DNA of 64,000 nucleotides from assembly GCF_039614715.1 (NCBI RefSeq), contig NZ_CP154857.1, positions 3,720,001 through 3,784,000 of the forward strand. Reading direction: 5' to 3'. Position numbers and translations under genes: made by a program. This DNA comes from Microbacterium sp. AZCO (GTDB lineage Bacteria; Actinomycetota; Actinomycetes; Actinomycetales; Microbacteriaceae). The first letter of the stretch is position 1. Each line of letters opens with the position of its first letter. Below are positions 34,633 through 46,376 of the stretch, one piece after another. Below the pieces are notes generated by a model that made no database searches, was not told where the DNA came from, and worked only from the letters and a program-made list of their open reading frames with translations.

Positions 34633-37383
34633 CTGTTCGTCGTCCGCCGCGCGCGTGAAGGTGTCGCGTCGCTCGCGATCCTCGCGCTCCTCACGGCGCT
34701 CGCGACGTTCTCCTTCGCCGTCGCCGGCGCACTCACGCAGGGACTGCTCGACCGCGGGGTCGCAGAGCTGCTGTCCGTCGCCGATCCGCTCGACAGGATG
34801 GTCATCGTCGACCTCCCGCTCGGGGCCGATCCGGCCGCCGAGGCGCAGGCGATGCAGACCGCGCTGGATGACGCGCTCACCGGCCTGCCCGTCGACGTCC
34901 GCCGCACGAGCATCGCCACCGACTCCGCGCCGGCGGGTGCGGCATCCCCCTCGCTCGAGCTTCTGGCCGACCCGACGCTGCCCGCTCGGGCCGCACTCGT
35001 CTCGGGCGAGTGGCCCCGCGCGCCCGACGAGGTCGCGGTCGCTGAGCCCGCGGCGGCGCGGCTCGGCCTGGGGCCCGGCGATCCGCTGCGCATCGGCGAC
35101 AGCGAGGCGAGGATCACGGGCGTCTGGCGCGCCGCCGACGCGACCGATCCCGCCTGGTCGGGCGACCCCGCTGTGGCGTCGGGAATGGTCGATGGCGCCG
35201 TCGGACCGGTCGTCGTTCTCGACGATTCCGCCATCGCCGAGGTGCCGGGGCTGACGGCGCGCTGGACGGTGACTCCGCAGGCTCTCGGGGTCGCGACCGC
35301 GACGGAGCTGTCGGACGGGCTCGCGCGGATCGATGCCGTCGTCCAGGGCCCGGCCGGCACGTCGAGCGCGGGCCCCGCGCGGGTGAGCGGCGGGCTGAAG
35401 GCGACGCTCGGCGGCATCCTCTCCGCCGTCTCCGGCGCGCGCGGCGCGCTGACCGTGCCGCTCGTCGCACTCGGGGTGATCGCGGCGGTCATCGTCGGTG
35501 TCGTCGTGTTCGCGCGGGGCCGGGCGAGGGAGCAGGAGGTCGCGCTCCTCGTCGCACGGGGGGCGCGACGCTCCCGCGTATGGGCGCGAGGCGTCGCCGA
35601 GATCGCAGCCGCCTCGGCCGTCGGCGCCCTCATCGGGGCCGTCGCGGGCGGTCTCGTCGCCGGTGCGGGGCCCGCCGGGGCAGCTGGGGCGGGCTGTCTC
35701 CTCGGCGCCGTCCTGGTCGGGGCGGCGGTGGAGGCATCCACTGTCCGTCGTGCGAGCAGGGGACGCACGGGACGCCCGCGGGTCGTCGCCGCCACGCTGC
35801 TGCTCGTGCTGCTGGGACTCGCCGTCGCGGCGGGACTCGCGGTGGCGCAGGCCATCGCGCGCGGGGGCATCGCCGTCGCCGGTGCGCCGGTCGACGCGCT
35901 GGCCGCCGCCGCGCCGTGGCTCGTCCTGCTGACGCTCTGCGTGCTCGCGACACAGCTCACGGGACCGGTCGCGTCGGCCGCCGAGCGCGGGACCCGCCGC
36001 GGGCGCGGACTCGCTACGCGCCTCGGCGTGCTGCAACTTGCCCACCGTCCGCACTCGATCCTCGCCGGCGTGCTGTGCCTCGCGCTCGCGAGCGGCGTGC
36101 TCGCGCTGGCCGCGACCCTCGCAGCCGGCGCATCCGCGAGGCAGGAGGCCGCCATCGCCGCCGTCGGCGCCGACGTGCGCGCCGAGCTCGAGGCGGAGCG
36201 CGCCGTGGACGACAGCCACCCCGCCCCCGCCATCGCCGCTCTTCAGGACACGCTCCGCGAGGCGGCCCCCGCGGTCACCGCCGATGCCCGCGTCGGGGAC
36301 GTCGACGTGCGTCTGCTCGCGACGACTCCCGACGGCTTCACGTCCATGGAGCCGACTGGCGACGTCGCCGCTGCGCTCGCGGCGCTTCCCGCGGGTGAGC
36401 CTGCGGCGCTCACCGGCGACCTGACGCTCGACATCGTCGGCGACTACACGTCGCCCGCCGTGGAGAGCAGCGAGCCGCGGTCGCCGACCATGATCGTGCG
36501 CGCGTGGGCACTGGATGCCGCGGGCGTGCCGCAGCGCATCGAGCTCGGCACGGTTCCGGCTGACGGTGAGACGCACCGACTCACCGCTCCGCTTGCCGGC
36601 GCCCACAGCCTGCTCGCCGTCGACGTGCTCGGCCGGGGCTTCGCGGGTGGCCGAGCGTTCGTCCGGCTCGCGACCGACCCCGCGGTGGCGCTGGACAGTG
36701 CCGACGAGGCGCTGAGCAGCACCCGCGCACTCCGCTTCCCGACCGTCGCCGAGCTGCCCGGCGAGATCCCCGTCGTCGTCACGTCGGAGCTCGCCGCGCG
36801 CGTGGACGCGCCGGTGGGCGGCATCCTGCATCTCGATGTCCGTGGGGCGACGGCGCCCGTCGCCGTCCGGGTGACGGGGGTCGTCGACGCCCTCCCGGGC
36901 GTCGGCTCGGGCCCGGGCGCGGCACTCGACCTCACGACGCTCACGGCGTCGCTCGTCGAGCACCGCAACGCGGTCCTGAGTCCCACGACCGTGCTCGTCC
37001 GGACCGATGACGCCGAAGCGTCCGCCGCGGCGATCCGAGAGTGGGCGACGCATCCCGTGCGCGTCCACATCGCTCGGGATGCCGGCGCCGCCGCCGTGGC
37101 CGGCCCTGCCCTGGCCCTCTTCGCCGGCGTGGCACTCGTGGGCACGCTGCTCGGCGTTCTCGGGTTCGTCGTCGTGATGGCGGGCACGGCGCGCGACCGC
37201 CGCAGCGAGACGGTGCCCCTGCGCTCCTTCGGATTCGATCTCGCGGCGCAGCGCCGCGCGCGGATCGCCGAGACGGCTTCCGCGGCGGTCTACGCGCTCG
37301 TCGCCGGCGCCCTTGCGGGGTGGGCGACCGGTGCGATCATCGGACCGCTCCTCCTGCCGGCGATCGTGGGGGGTGCGACGTGA
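34633..37383 (+). CDS. FtsX-like permease of an ABC system (first permease)
   Basis: This 916-residue membrane protein has an N-terminal membrane helix (LAILALLTALATFSFAVAGA), a large extracytoplasmic domain, a helix group around 270-430 (VPLVALGVIAAVIVGVVVFA and others) and a C-terminal group (LALFAGVALVGTLLGVLGFV). This is the MacB/FtsX-type layout used to move substrates or forces across the envelope. The start is probably CTG 34633: AGGAGG (34621-34626) lies 6 nt upstream and the first helix begins directly after. An ATG at 34798 would remove that helix. A hairpin (TGGACGG/CCGTCCA with inner CCCG/CGGG, 34590-34620) abuts the binding site. It overlaps the second permease by 4 bp. Confidence 0.85.
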   Translation: MFVVRRAREGVASLAILALLTALATFSFAVAGALTQGLLDRGVAELLSVADPLDRMVIVDLPLGADPAAEAQAMQTALDDALTGLPVDVRRTSIATDSAPAGAASPSLELLADPTLPARAALVSGEWPRAPDEVAVAEPAAARLGLGPGDPLRIGDSEARITGVWRAADATDPAWSGDPAVASGMVDGAVGPVVVLDDSAIAEVPGLTARWTVTPQALGVATATELSDGLARIDAVVQGPAGTSSAGPARVSGGLKATLGGILSAVSGARGALTVPLVALGVIAAVIVGVVVFARGRAREQEVALLVARGARRSRVWARGVAEIAAASAVGALIGAVAGGLVAGAGPAGAAGAGCLLGAVLVGAAVEASTVRRASRGRTGRPRVVAATLLLVLLGLAVAAGLAVAQAIARGGIAVAGAPVDALAAAAPWLVLLTLCVLATQLTGPVASAAERGTRRGRGLATRLGVLQLAHRPHSILAGVLCLALASGVLALAATLAAGASARQEAAIAAVGADVRAELEAERAVDDSHPAPAIAALQDTLREAAPAVTADARVGDVDVRLLATTPDGFTSMEPTGDVAAALAALPAGEPAALTGDLTLDIVGDYTSPAVESSEPRSPTMIVRAWALDAAGVPQRIELGTVPADGETHRLTAPLAGAHSLLAVDVLGRGFAGGRAFVRLATDPAVALDSADEALSSTRALRFPTVAELPGEIPVVVTSELAARVDAPVGGILHLDVRGATAPVAVRVTGVVDALPGVGSGPGAALDLTTLTASLVEHRNAVLSPTTVLVRTDDAEASAAAIREWATHPVRVHIARDAGAAAVAGPALALFAGVALVGTLLGVLGFVVVMAGTARDRRSETVPLRSFGFDLAAQRRARIAETASAAVYALVAGALAGWATGAIIGPLLLPAIVGGAT

Positions 37384-40073
37384 GCGCGCGGTCGGTCGGC
37401 CTCGCGCTCAAGTCCGTGACGACGGCTCCCGTCGTGTCGGCGTTCGTCGTGGTGTTCATCGCGCTCGTCTCGTTCGCCGGAGCCGCCGCCCCCGCCCTCC
37501 TGCACTCCGCGCGGACGGCGACGGTGCATGCCGCGCTCCACGACCTCCCGCCTGCGACGCGCGACCTCTCCGGCGCGACGCGAGGCGTGCCGCGGCCAGG
37601 CACCGGGTCGAGCGAGGCCGCCGGCACGCTCGACCAGGCGGAGCGGTCGTCGTGGGGATACGCGCTCGACGTGCTCACGGAGACGCGTGACGCCTTCCCG
37701 TCGCCCCTGCGCGACGTGCTGGGCGACCCGCAGGTCGTCGTCGTGAGCGATCCGGTGACGAGCGTCGGACCTCCGGGGAGCGCGCTCAACCGCATCACCC
37801 TCACCTTCGACCCGGGCTCCGACGAGCGCGTCCGGATCGTCGAGGGCAGCGCGCCCGCACCTCGGGACGACGAGGTCATCGAGGTGTCGCTGGCACGGGA
37901 TGCCGCGACCGCCCTGGGCTGGAAGGTCGGCGAGACGCGCAGCATCGCCTTCACCGCCGATGCGACCGCCGAGCTCGAGCTCGCGGGCGTGTACGAGGCG
38001 GTGGACGCGTCCGATCCGCACTGGACACACGTGCCGACGGGGCTCGGACCGGCCGAGGTCGTGGGGCCGCTCGGCGACATCACGCTGTACGCGACGGCCT
38101 ACGGCGCCCCCGACGCGCTGGATGCCGCACTCGCCCTGCCGGACTGGTTCACGACCCAGACGTGGCTGCCGCTCGCGATCGAGCGCGTCGACGGCGCCTC
38201 GGCCGACCAGCTGGCGCGGCAGATGCGCGCCGCGAGCGGCGTGCAGGTGCCGCTCGTCGTCGTGCTCGATCAGCGGTTCCCCGGCGGCCTCACGCTCTCG
38301 AGCACAGTGACACCTCCCGCATCGGATCAGGCCGGGCGGCGTGCCGACGCCATGGCGAGCATCGTCGCGTTCGTCGCCGTCGGGCCGTTCGCCGTGGCGA
38401 TCGTCGTGCTCGCCCTCGCGGTGCGCCTCGTCGCGACGCGCCGGGTGCGCACCGTCCGCCTCGCGGAGGCGCGCGGCGCCTCCGACCGCCTCCTCGGCGG
38501 CGTGCTGGGAGTCGAGGGGCTCTTCCTCGGCGCGCTCGGCGCCGGGCTTGGCGTCGCCGCGGCCGCCCTCCTCGTCGGCTTCGAGGGGGCTGCATCCCTC
38601 ATGCTCCCTCTCGTCATCGCGGTCACTCCGGTGCTCGTGCTGCCGTGGATCACCCTCGCGCTCGCGCGTCGGCATGCGCGGCGCGACCTCGGGATGGCGC
38701 CCCGGGGCGGCGCTGTGCGCCGGGGTGCCGTCGAGGGCGTCATCGTGCTCGCGGCCGCGCTGCTCACCGTCATCGCGGCGACCGGGACGGCCGGTGTCGA
38801 CCCCGCGCTCCTCGCGCTGCCCCTCGCGCTGTCGGCGGCGGCGTGCGTCCTCGCCCTGCGCTGCGTGCCGCTGGTCCTGTCGGCCGTCGAGGCCCGCGCC
38901 CCGCGCGCCCGCGGGCTCGTGCCGCTCGTCGGGCCGGCCCGCGGCCGCCGTGATCCGTCGGTGCGGGCGAGTCCCGTGCTCGCGGTCGTGCTCGGGGTCG
39001 CGGTCGTGCTCTTCTCCGTCGCGTTCGGCGCGACGATGACGGCCGGGGTGTCGACGGCGGCGGGTCTGAGGGCGGGCGCCGACGTCCGCGTCGAGTCGCC
39101 CTACCTGTCCGCGCGCCAGCTCGACGAGCTCGGCGCGATCGCCGGGGTCTCGCATGTCGCGGCGCTCACGGACGGCACGAGGATCGACCTCGACGCGGGC
39201 GACGACTCCGTTCGCGCGACCGTCTACATCGCCGACGCGCGCGACTTCCGCGCGGTCCAGGCCGCGTCGGGTGAGGGCGACATTCCGACACCTGACGCGC
39301 TCGTTGCAGGGGGCGACAGCATCCCGGCCGTCGTCTCGCCCGCCCTCGCCGCCGCGCTGGGGGGTGCGCCCGCGACGCTCGCGGGGCACGGCGTCGATGT
39401 CGTCGCGATCGCCCCGGCCGCGGCGCGGCCCGGCTCCGCCGACACGTGGCTCCTGGTCGACGTGTCGGCCGCCGACCGGCTGGGGGCGGTTCCGACGAGT
39501 CCCGGCATCCTGCTGATGGCCACTGCGCCCGATGCCGATCCGGCGGCCGTCGCCGCTGCGGCTCGGGATACTGCGGGCCCGACGGCGCGCGTGACCACGC
39601 CCGAGAGCAACGCTGCGGCCATCTCGTCGGACCCGGCGCTGCGCACCGTCTACCTCGCACTCGGCGCGGCGGCGGTCGGCGTTGCGCTGCTCCTCGCGCT
39701 CGCGATCGGCATGACCCTCGTGCTCGGCGCACCCGGTCGCGCGCGGCTCATGGCGCTGCTCGCCGCACTCGGCTACCCGCGCCGCCGCGACGTGCCGCTC
39801 GTCCTGTGGGAGGTCGGACCCGCCCTCGTCATCGCGCTGCCCTTCGGCGTCGCCGTCGGGTACGCGCTCACCTACCTCGCCCTCCCGCAGCTCGGAACCG
39901 CCACGTTCCTCGGGGGCGCGTTCGAACCCGCCGTGCAGACGGGGGGATGGATGCCGCTCGCCGTCGTCGCCGGATTCGCGGCGTTCTCCGCGCTCGCGGT
40001 GCTGATCGCGGCGGCCGCCGCATCGCGGCTGACGGCGTCGGCGGCCGTCCGCAGCATGGACGCGGAAGGATGA
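37380..40073 (+). CDS. FtsX-like permease of an ABC system (second permease)
   Basis: This 897-residue protein has the same layout as the preceding permease: an N-terminal helix (VSAFVVVFIALVSFAGAAAP), a long extracytoplasmic part, a central helix group (about 330-540) and C-terminal helices (LALGAAAVGVALLLALAIGM and later). The FtsX domain lies near the C-terminus. GTG 37380 overlaps the preceding stop (GTGA), so translation is coupled. Two permeases with two ATPases suggest a heteromeric complex. The substrate is unknown; the UvrA-like gene that follows hints at resistance to a drug or toxic metabolite, but this is inference. Confidence 0.88.
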   Translation: MSARSVGLALKSVTTAPVVSAFVVVFIALVSFAGAAAPALLHSARTATVHAALHDLPPATRDLSGATRGVPRPGTGSSEAAGTLDQAERSSWGYALDVLTETRDAFPSPLRDVLGDPQVVVVSDPVTSVGPPGSALNRITLTFDPGSDERVRIVEGSAPAPRDDEVIEVSLARDAATALGWKVGETRSIAFTADATAELELAGVYEAVDASDPHWTHVPTGLGPAEVVGPLGDITLYATAYGAPDALDAALALPDWFTTQTWLPLAIERVDGASADQLARQMRAASGVQVPLVVVLDQRFPGGLTLSSTVTPPASDQAGRRADAMASIVAFVAVGPFAVAIVVLALAVRLVATRRVRTVRLAEARGASDRLLGGVLGVEGLFLGALGAGLGVAAAALLVGFEGAASLMLPLVIAVTPVLVLPWITLALARRHARRDLGMAPRGGAVRRGAVEGVIVLAAALLTVIAATGTAGVDPALLALPLALSAAACVLALRCVPLVLSAVEARAPRARGLVPLVGPARGRRDPSVRASPVLAVVLGVAVVLFSVAFGATMTAGVSTAAGLRAGADVRVESPYLSARQLDELGAIAGVSHVAALTDGTRIDLDAGDDSVRATVYIADARDFRAVQAASGEGDIPTPDALVAGGDSIPAVVSPALAAALGGAPATLAGHGVDVVAIAPAAARPGSADTWLLVDVSAADRLGAVPTSPGILLMATAPDADPAAVAAAARDTAGPTARVTTPESNAAAISSDPALRTVYLALGAAAVGVALLLALAIGMTLVLGAPGRARLMALLAALGYPRRRDVPLVLWEVGPALVIALPFGVAVGYALTYLALPQLGTATFLGGAFEPAVQTGGWMPLAVVAGFAAFSALAVLIAAAAASRLTASAAVRSMDAEG

Positions 40074-40077
40074 GACC

Positions 40078-41010
40078 ATGACAGCACTCGCGATCGACTG
40101 CGAGGGACTCGTGCGCATCTTCACGGCGCAGGGGGTCGAGGTGCAGGCGCTCCAGGGCCTCGAGCTGCGCGTCGGGCCGGGTGAGATGGTCGCCCTCGTC
40201 GGCGCCTCGGGGTCGGGCAAGTCGACGCTCCTCGGCATCCTGGGCGCTCTGGATCAGCCCACCGCGGGACGCGCGGTCGTCGACGGGCACGACCTCGTGA
40301 CGATGCGCGGACGCGAGAAGCTCGAGTACCGCCGCCGCACGGTCGGCTTCGTCTGGCAGCAGTCGGCGCAGAACCTGCTGCCCTACCTCGATGCGCGGGA
40401 GAACGTCGCGATGGCGCACGCTGTCGCGGGCGTCGTGCCGCGCGCGCGTCGCGCGGCCCTCGGTGAGGAGCTGCTCGACCAACTCGGGGTGGCGGATGTC
40501 GCCGATCACCGGCCCGGGCAGCTGTCGGGCGGTCAGCGACAGCGCGTCGCGATCGCCGTCGCGCTCGCGAACGAGCCCGCCGTCCTGCTCGCCGACGAGC
40601 CCACGGGTGAGCTCGACGAGACGACGAGCGCCGAGGTGCTGGCTGTCATGGAGTCGGTCAACAAGCAGCGCGGCGTGACGACGCTCATCGTGACGCACGA
40701 CCCGGCGGTGTCGGAGCACGTCGACCGCACCGTGCGGATCCGCGACGGACGCACGTCCGCCGAGACGCTGAGGACGACGAGGACGGATGCCGAGGGCCGC
40801 CGCATCCGCACCGCGGAGGAGTACGCCGTGCTCGACCGCGCGGGCCGCATGCAGCTGCCGGCCGAATTCGTCTCAGCCCTCTCGCTGCGCGAGCGCGTGC
40901 GGCTCTCGCTCGAGCCCGATCACATCTCGGTGCGGCCAGACCGACCGGGCGACGCGCCCGCCGGCGACACGGCGGCGACGCCCTCCGCCGCTTCGGAGGA
41001 GGAGCGATGA
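40078..41010 (+). CDS. ABC transporter ATP-binding protein (MacB/LolD type) with C-terminal extension
   Basis: This 310-residue ATPase has Walker A GASGSGKST, signature LSGGQRQRVAIAVALA and Walker B LLADEPTGELDE, followed by the switch His in VTHDP. It belongs to the MacB/LolD/FtsE class that pairs with FtsX-like permeases, here the two genes upstream. The last 75 residues (after about 235) go beyond the usual domain and contain AEEYAVLDRAGRMQLPAEFV, a DNA-binding-like or regulatory AbrB-type string of unclear role, and an Ala/Glu tail. The start lies 4 bp after the permease stop, and the end overlaps the next ATPase gene by 4 bp. Confidence 0.9.
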   Translation: MTALAIDCEGLVRIFTAQGVEVQALQGLELRVGPGEMVALVGASGSGKSTLLGILGALDQPTAGRAVVDGHDLVTMRGREKLEYRRRTVGFVWQQSAQNLLPYLDARENVAMAHAVAGVVPRARRAALGEELLDQLGVADVADHRPGQLSGGQRQRVAIAVALANEPAVLLADEPTGELDETTSAEVLAVMESVNKQRGVTTLIVTHDPAVSEHVDRTVRIRDGRTSAETLRTTRTDAEGRRIRTAEEYAVLDRAGRMQLPAEFVSALSLRERVRLSLEPDHISVRPDRPGDAPAGDTAATPSAASEEER

Positions 41011-41675
41011 CTGTCGTGCTGCGCGCGGAGGGCCTGACGCGCGTCTACCCCGCGCCGGCCGGCGACGTCGTCGCCGTGCAGGGCGTCGACCTCGAGGTCT
41101 CGGCCGGCGAGCTCGTCGTGCTCAAGGGCCGCTCGGGCTCGGGCAAGACGACGCTTCTGACGATGCTCGGCGGGCTCGATCGCCCGACGGCCGGACGCGT
41201 CGAGGTCGACGGACGCGATCTCGCGGCGCCGGGCGCCGAGGAGCTGCTCGGCACGCGCATCGCCTCGATCTTCCAGGGCTTCGGTCTGCTGCCGATCCTC
41301 TCGGCCGCCGAGAACGTCGAGGTGCCGCTGCGCATCCGCCGCGTCGATCCCGCCGAGCGCGACTCGCGTGTCACCGCGGCCCTCGAGGCCGTCGGCCTGC
41401 AGGACCACCGCAACCAGCGCCCCGGCGAGCTGTCCGGCGGTCAGCAGCAGCGCGTCGGCATCGCCCGCGCCCTCGTCGCCGACCCCGCGATCCTGCTCGC
41501 CGACGAGCCGACGGGACAGCTCGACGCCGAGACCGGCGTGCAGATCATGGACCTCATCGCCGGCATCGTGCACGGCCGCGGCACGGCGGCCGTCGTCGCG
41601 ACGCACGACCCCGTCATGCTCGCCCGCGCCGACCGAGTGCTCGAGCTTCACGACGGGCGGCTGGCGGGCCGCTGA
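41007..41675 (+). CDS. ABC transporter ATP-binding protein (MacB/LolD type)
   Basis: This 222-residue ATPase has Walker A KGRSGSGKTT, signature LSGGQQQRVGIARALV and Walker B LLADEPTGQLDA, then THDPVML with the switch His. Its size is that of the compact LolD/MacB class without extension. It is the fourth gene of the permease-permease-ATPase-ATPase unit and begins in the stop of the previous gene (ATGA). Two different ATPases for two different permeases fit an asymmetric complex. The UvrA-like gene follows 69 bp later with its own binding site. Confidence 0.92.
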   Translation: MTVVLRAEGLTRVYPAPAGDVVAVQGVDLEVSAGELVVLKGRSGSGKTTLLTMLGGLDRPTAGRVEVDGRDLAAPGAEELLGTRIASIFQGFGLLPILSAAENVEVPLRIRRVDPAERDSRVTAALEAVGLQDHRNQRPGELSGGQQQRVGIARALVADPAILLADEPTGQLDAETGVQIMDLIAGIVHGRGTAAVVATHDPVMLARADRVLELHDGRLAGR

Positions 41676-41744
41676 CGGAGCAGGCGGGCGCGGTGTCGGC
41701 GGCGTACGGCAGACTGGCGGGGGTTTCCGCCGAGGAGGGCACAC

Positions 41745-44090
<2,346 letters not shown>

Positions 44091-44093
44091 ACC

Positions 44094-44552
44094 TCAGGCG
44101 AGGGCGTCGCGCAGGTGGCGCTCGCCGTGGCGCAGCACCTTCACCACGATGCCGCGGCGCGCGAGCTCGGCGACCGTGCGGGTCTCCTCGTCGGTGTTGC
44201 GACCGAGCGCGTGCACGTTCGTCACGACCACGACGTCACCCCGCGTGAGTCGGCCGAAGAGGCGAACGAGGCGCTCCTCCCACGACTCGAGCGTCTCGGG
44301 CGCGGGGTGGCGGAAACCGGCGATCGGCACGCCGAAGCGGGTGAGCTCGTCGCGCTGCTCGACGATCGACGGCATGTCGTCGCGGGCGACGACGAGGCCG
44401 ACGAGCCGCGCCCCCGCGGGACGCGCCTGCCACCAGTCGCGGTCGCGCTGCAGCTCGGTGAAGCACTTCGGGCACTCGGTCGCGTCGTGCGGCGCGTGCA
44501 CCGTCTCGGGCCGCGGGTCAGCGGCGTCCGTCACTTCGAACACATCCGACAT
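44094..44552 (-). CDS. Degenerate serine-resolvase-like protein
   Basis: This 152-residue protein has an N-terminal part with CPKCFTELQRDRDWW and then a fold like the catalytic domain of serine recombinases: LVGLVVARDDMPSIVEQRDE, LESWEERLVRLFGRLTRGDV, VVVTNVHALGRNTDEETRTV and RRGIVVKVL. The first strand of true resolvases carries YxRVS with the catalytic Ser; here it reads LVVARDD, so recombinase activity is unlikely. No DNA-binding HTH follows. It may be a domesticated regulator. ATG 44552 follows GGAGGTG. The gene faces the UvrA-like gene, with the two stop codons 3 bp apart. Confidence 0.65.
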   Translation of the reverse strand: MSDVFEVTDAADPRPETVHAPHDATECPKCFTELQRDRDWWQARPAGARLVGLVVARDDMPSIVEQRDELTRFGVPIAGFRHPAPETLESWEERLVRLFGRLTRGDVVVVTNVHALGRNTDEETRTVAELARRGIVVKVLRHGERHLRDALA

Positions 44553-44606
44553 GCCCGCACCTCCGGCATCCATTCTGCCGTGCGGACGACGCTTCTGCGG
44601 CCGCTT

Positions 44607-46373
44607 TCAGTCGTCGTTGTCGTCGAGGCGCAGCTCGATGCTCAGCTGGTCGGCGTCGAGCTCGGCGAGCGACTGCCGCAGCACGGCCGTGCTGTAGACG
44701 CCGCCCGAGGACAGCTCGGTGAGACGCTCGCGCATCGCGACGATCATGACGAGGCGCAGCTCGAGCGCTTCGTGCAGCGTCGCCGACGCCTCTTCGTCGG
44801 GCGGCTCGGTGAAGCGGGACCCGACGCGCTCGACGAACTCGCGCTCGAACCGGCTTCCGTCGCGCTTCACGAGGCTCGGTGAGGAGAGGGCGGATGCCGC
44901 TGCCTCGCGCAGCTCGCCGTCGAGGCGCTCCTGCTCGACCCGGTTCACGACATCGGCGGCCGAGTCGTCGATGCGCAGCATCCTGATCACCCACGGAAGC
45001 GTGAGGCCCTGCAGCATGAGGCTCCCGACGGCGACGAGGAAGGCGACGAAGACGAGGAGGGGGCGGTCGGCGGTGTCGACCGGCAGCGTCTGGGCGGCCG
45101 CGAGCGTCACGACACCCCGCATGCCCGACCAGACGATGACGGTGCCGTGCTTCCAGCCGAGCGGCGACGCCTGGTAGTAATCGAGGTCGGCGAGGGCCCG
45201 GGTGACGCGGCCGCGCATGAGGTCGATGCGGCGCTGCCGGCGCACGGGGTCGCGGGGCGCGAACCGGTCGCCTCGGTCGGGGGGCGCGGGCAGCCCCGGC
45301 GGCGGCAGCGTGCCGTTCTCGATCGCGTCGATGCGCTCGTTGAACGACTCGAGCCGGTCGCGCGACGCGAGCTTGCGCCGCGCGCGTCTGCTCTGCAGCC
45401 ACACGAGCAGGGCGACGTAGGCCGTGCGGACGACGATGATGATCGCGAACGCCGTGATCGCGAGCCAGGCGGCATGCCCGATGCCCTGGTCGTCCTCGAG
45501 GTTCTGCTGCAGGAGCTCCTTGAGCTCGAGGCCCATGATGAGGAAGACGCCCCCCTCGAGCACGAGCTCGATCGTGCGCCAGTTGAGCTCATCCGACATG
45601 CGCTGCTCGGGCGTGAACCAGCGCGCCGCGCCCTGACCCGTGACGATGCCCGCCACGACGGCCGCGACGAGCCCCGAGCCCTGCAGCTCCTCCGTCGGCA
45701 GGTACGCGACGAACGGCACGACGATGCCGATGGCCGTGTTCGCGGCGGGGTTCTTGATGAGGTGCCGCAGGCGCAGGTTGAACCAGCCGACGATCGCACC
45801 GATCACGACCGCGATGAAGACGCCCCAGAGGAACGTGCCGAGCACGCCGCCCGCGGGCACGCTCCCCGTGACGGCGATCGCGACGGCGACGCGCAGGATC
45901 ACGAGCGACGTCGCGTCGTTGAGGAGGCTCTCGCCCTCGAGCAGCGTCACGACTCGGCGCGAGATGCCGAGCCGTCTCACGATCGCCGTGGCGACGGCAT
46001 CCGTGGGGCTCAGGATCGCGCCGAGCGCGAGCGCGAGGTAGATGCCGAGTCCGGGCACGACCGCGTTGAAGAACAGCGCGAGGGCGACGGAGCTGATCAG
46101 CACGAGCAGCACCGAGAGCCCGGCGACCGCGCCGAAGTCGCGCCGGAACTCGATGGCCGGCAGCTGCACGGCCGCCGAGTAGAGGAGGGGCGGGAGGATC
46201 CCGACGAGGATGATCTCAGGGTCGATGTCGACGCCGGGCACGAACGGCAGCAGGCTCACGCCGAGGCCGATCGCGACGAGCAGCAGCGGGCCTGCGATCC
46301 TCACCTTGGGCGCGACGGCCGTCGTCACCGCGATCACGACGATCGCGACGATGGCGAGGACGAGCGCCTCCAT
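44607..46373 (-). CDS. Na+/H+ antiporter, CPA1 (NhaP-like)
   Basis: This 588-residue monovalent cation/proton antiporter helps control pH and sodium. The membrane part (1-410) has about 12 segments with the CPA1 marks ILPPLLYSAAVQLP, LGAILSPTDAVATAIVRRLG and LLEGESLLNDATSLVILRVA; the NDA stretch holds the ion-binding Asn and Asp. The cytoplasmic tail of about 130 residues is charged and likely regulatory. ATG 46373 lies 3 bp after the stop of malate dehydrogenase, so both genes are co-transcribed, an unusual but clear pairing. Confidence 0.93.
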   Translation of the reverse strand: MEALVLAIVAIVVIAVTTAVAPKVRIAGPLLLVAIGLGVSLLPFVPGVDIDPEIILVGILPPLLYSAAVQLPAIEFRRDFGAVAGLSVLLVLISSVALALFFNAVVPGLGIYLALALGAILSPTDAVATAIVRRLGISRRVVTLLEGESLLNDATSLVILRVAVAIAVTGSVPAGGVLGTFLWGVFIAVVIGAIVGWFNLRLRHLIKNPAANTAIGIVVPFVAYLPTEELQGSGLVAAVVAGIVTGQGAARWFTPEQRMSDELNWRTIELVLEGGVFLIMGLELKELLQQNLEDDQGIGHAAWLAITAFAIIIVVRTAYVALLVWLQSRRARRKLASRDRLESFNERIDAIENGTLPPPGLPAPPDRGDRFAPRDPVRRQRRIDLMRGRVTRALADLDYYQASPLGWKHGTVIVWSGMRGVVTLAAAQTLPVDTADRPLLVFVAFLVAVGSLMLQGLTLPWVIRMLRIDDSAADVVNRVEQERLDGELREAAASALSSPSLVKRDGSRFEREFVERVGSRFTEPPDEEASATLHEALELRLVMIVAMRERLTELSSGGVYSTAVLRQSLAELDADQLSIELRLDDNDD

Positions 46374-46376
46374 GCG

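Noticed and set aside
34417..37068. Long antisense open frame across the first permease gene
   Set aside because: It is low-complexity Arg/Asp/Gly sequence without domains; the permease on the plus strand has clear membrane helices.
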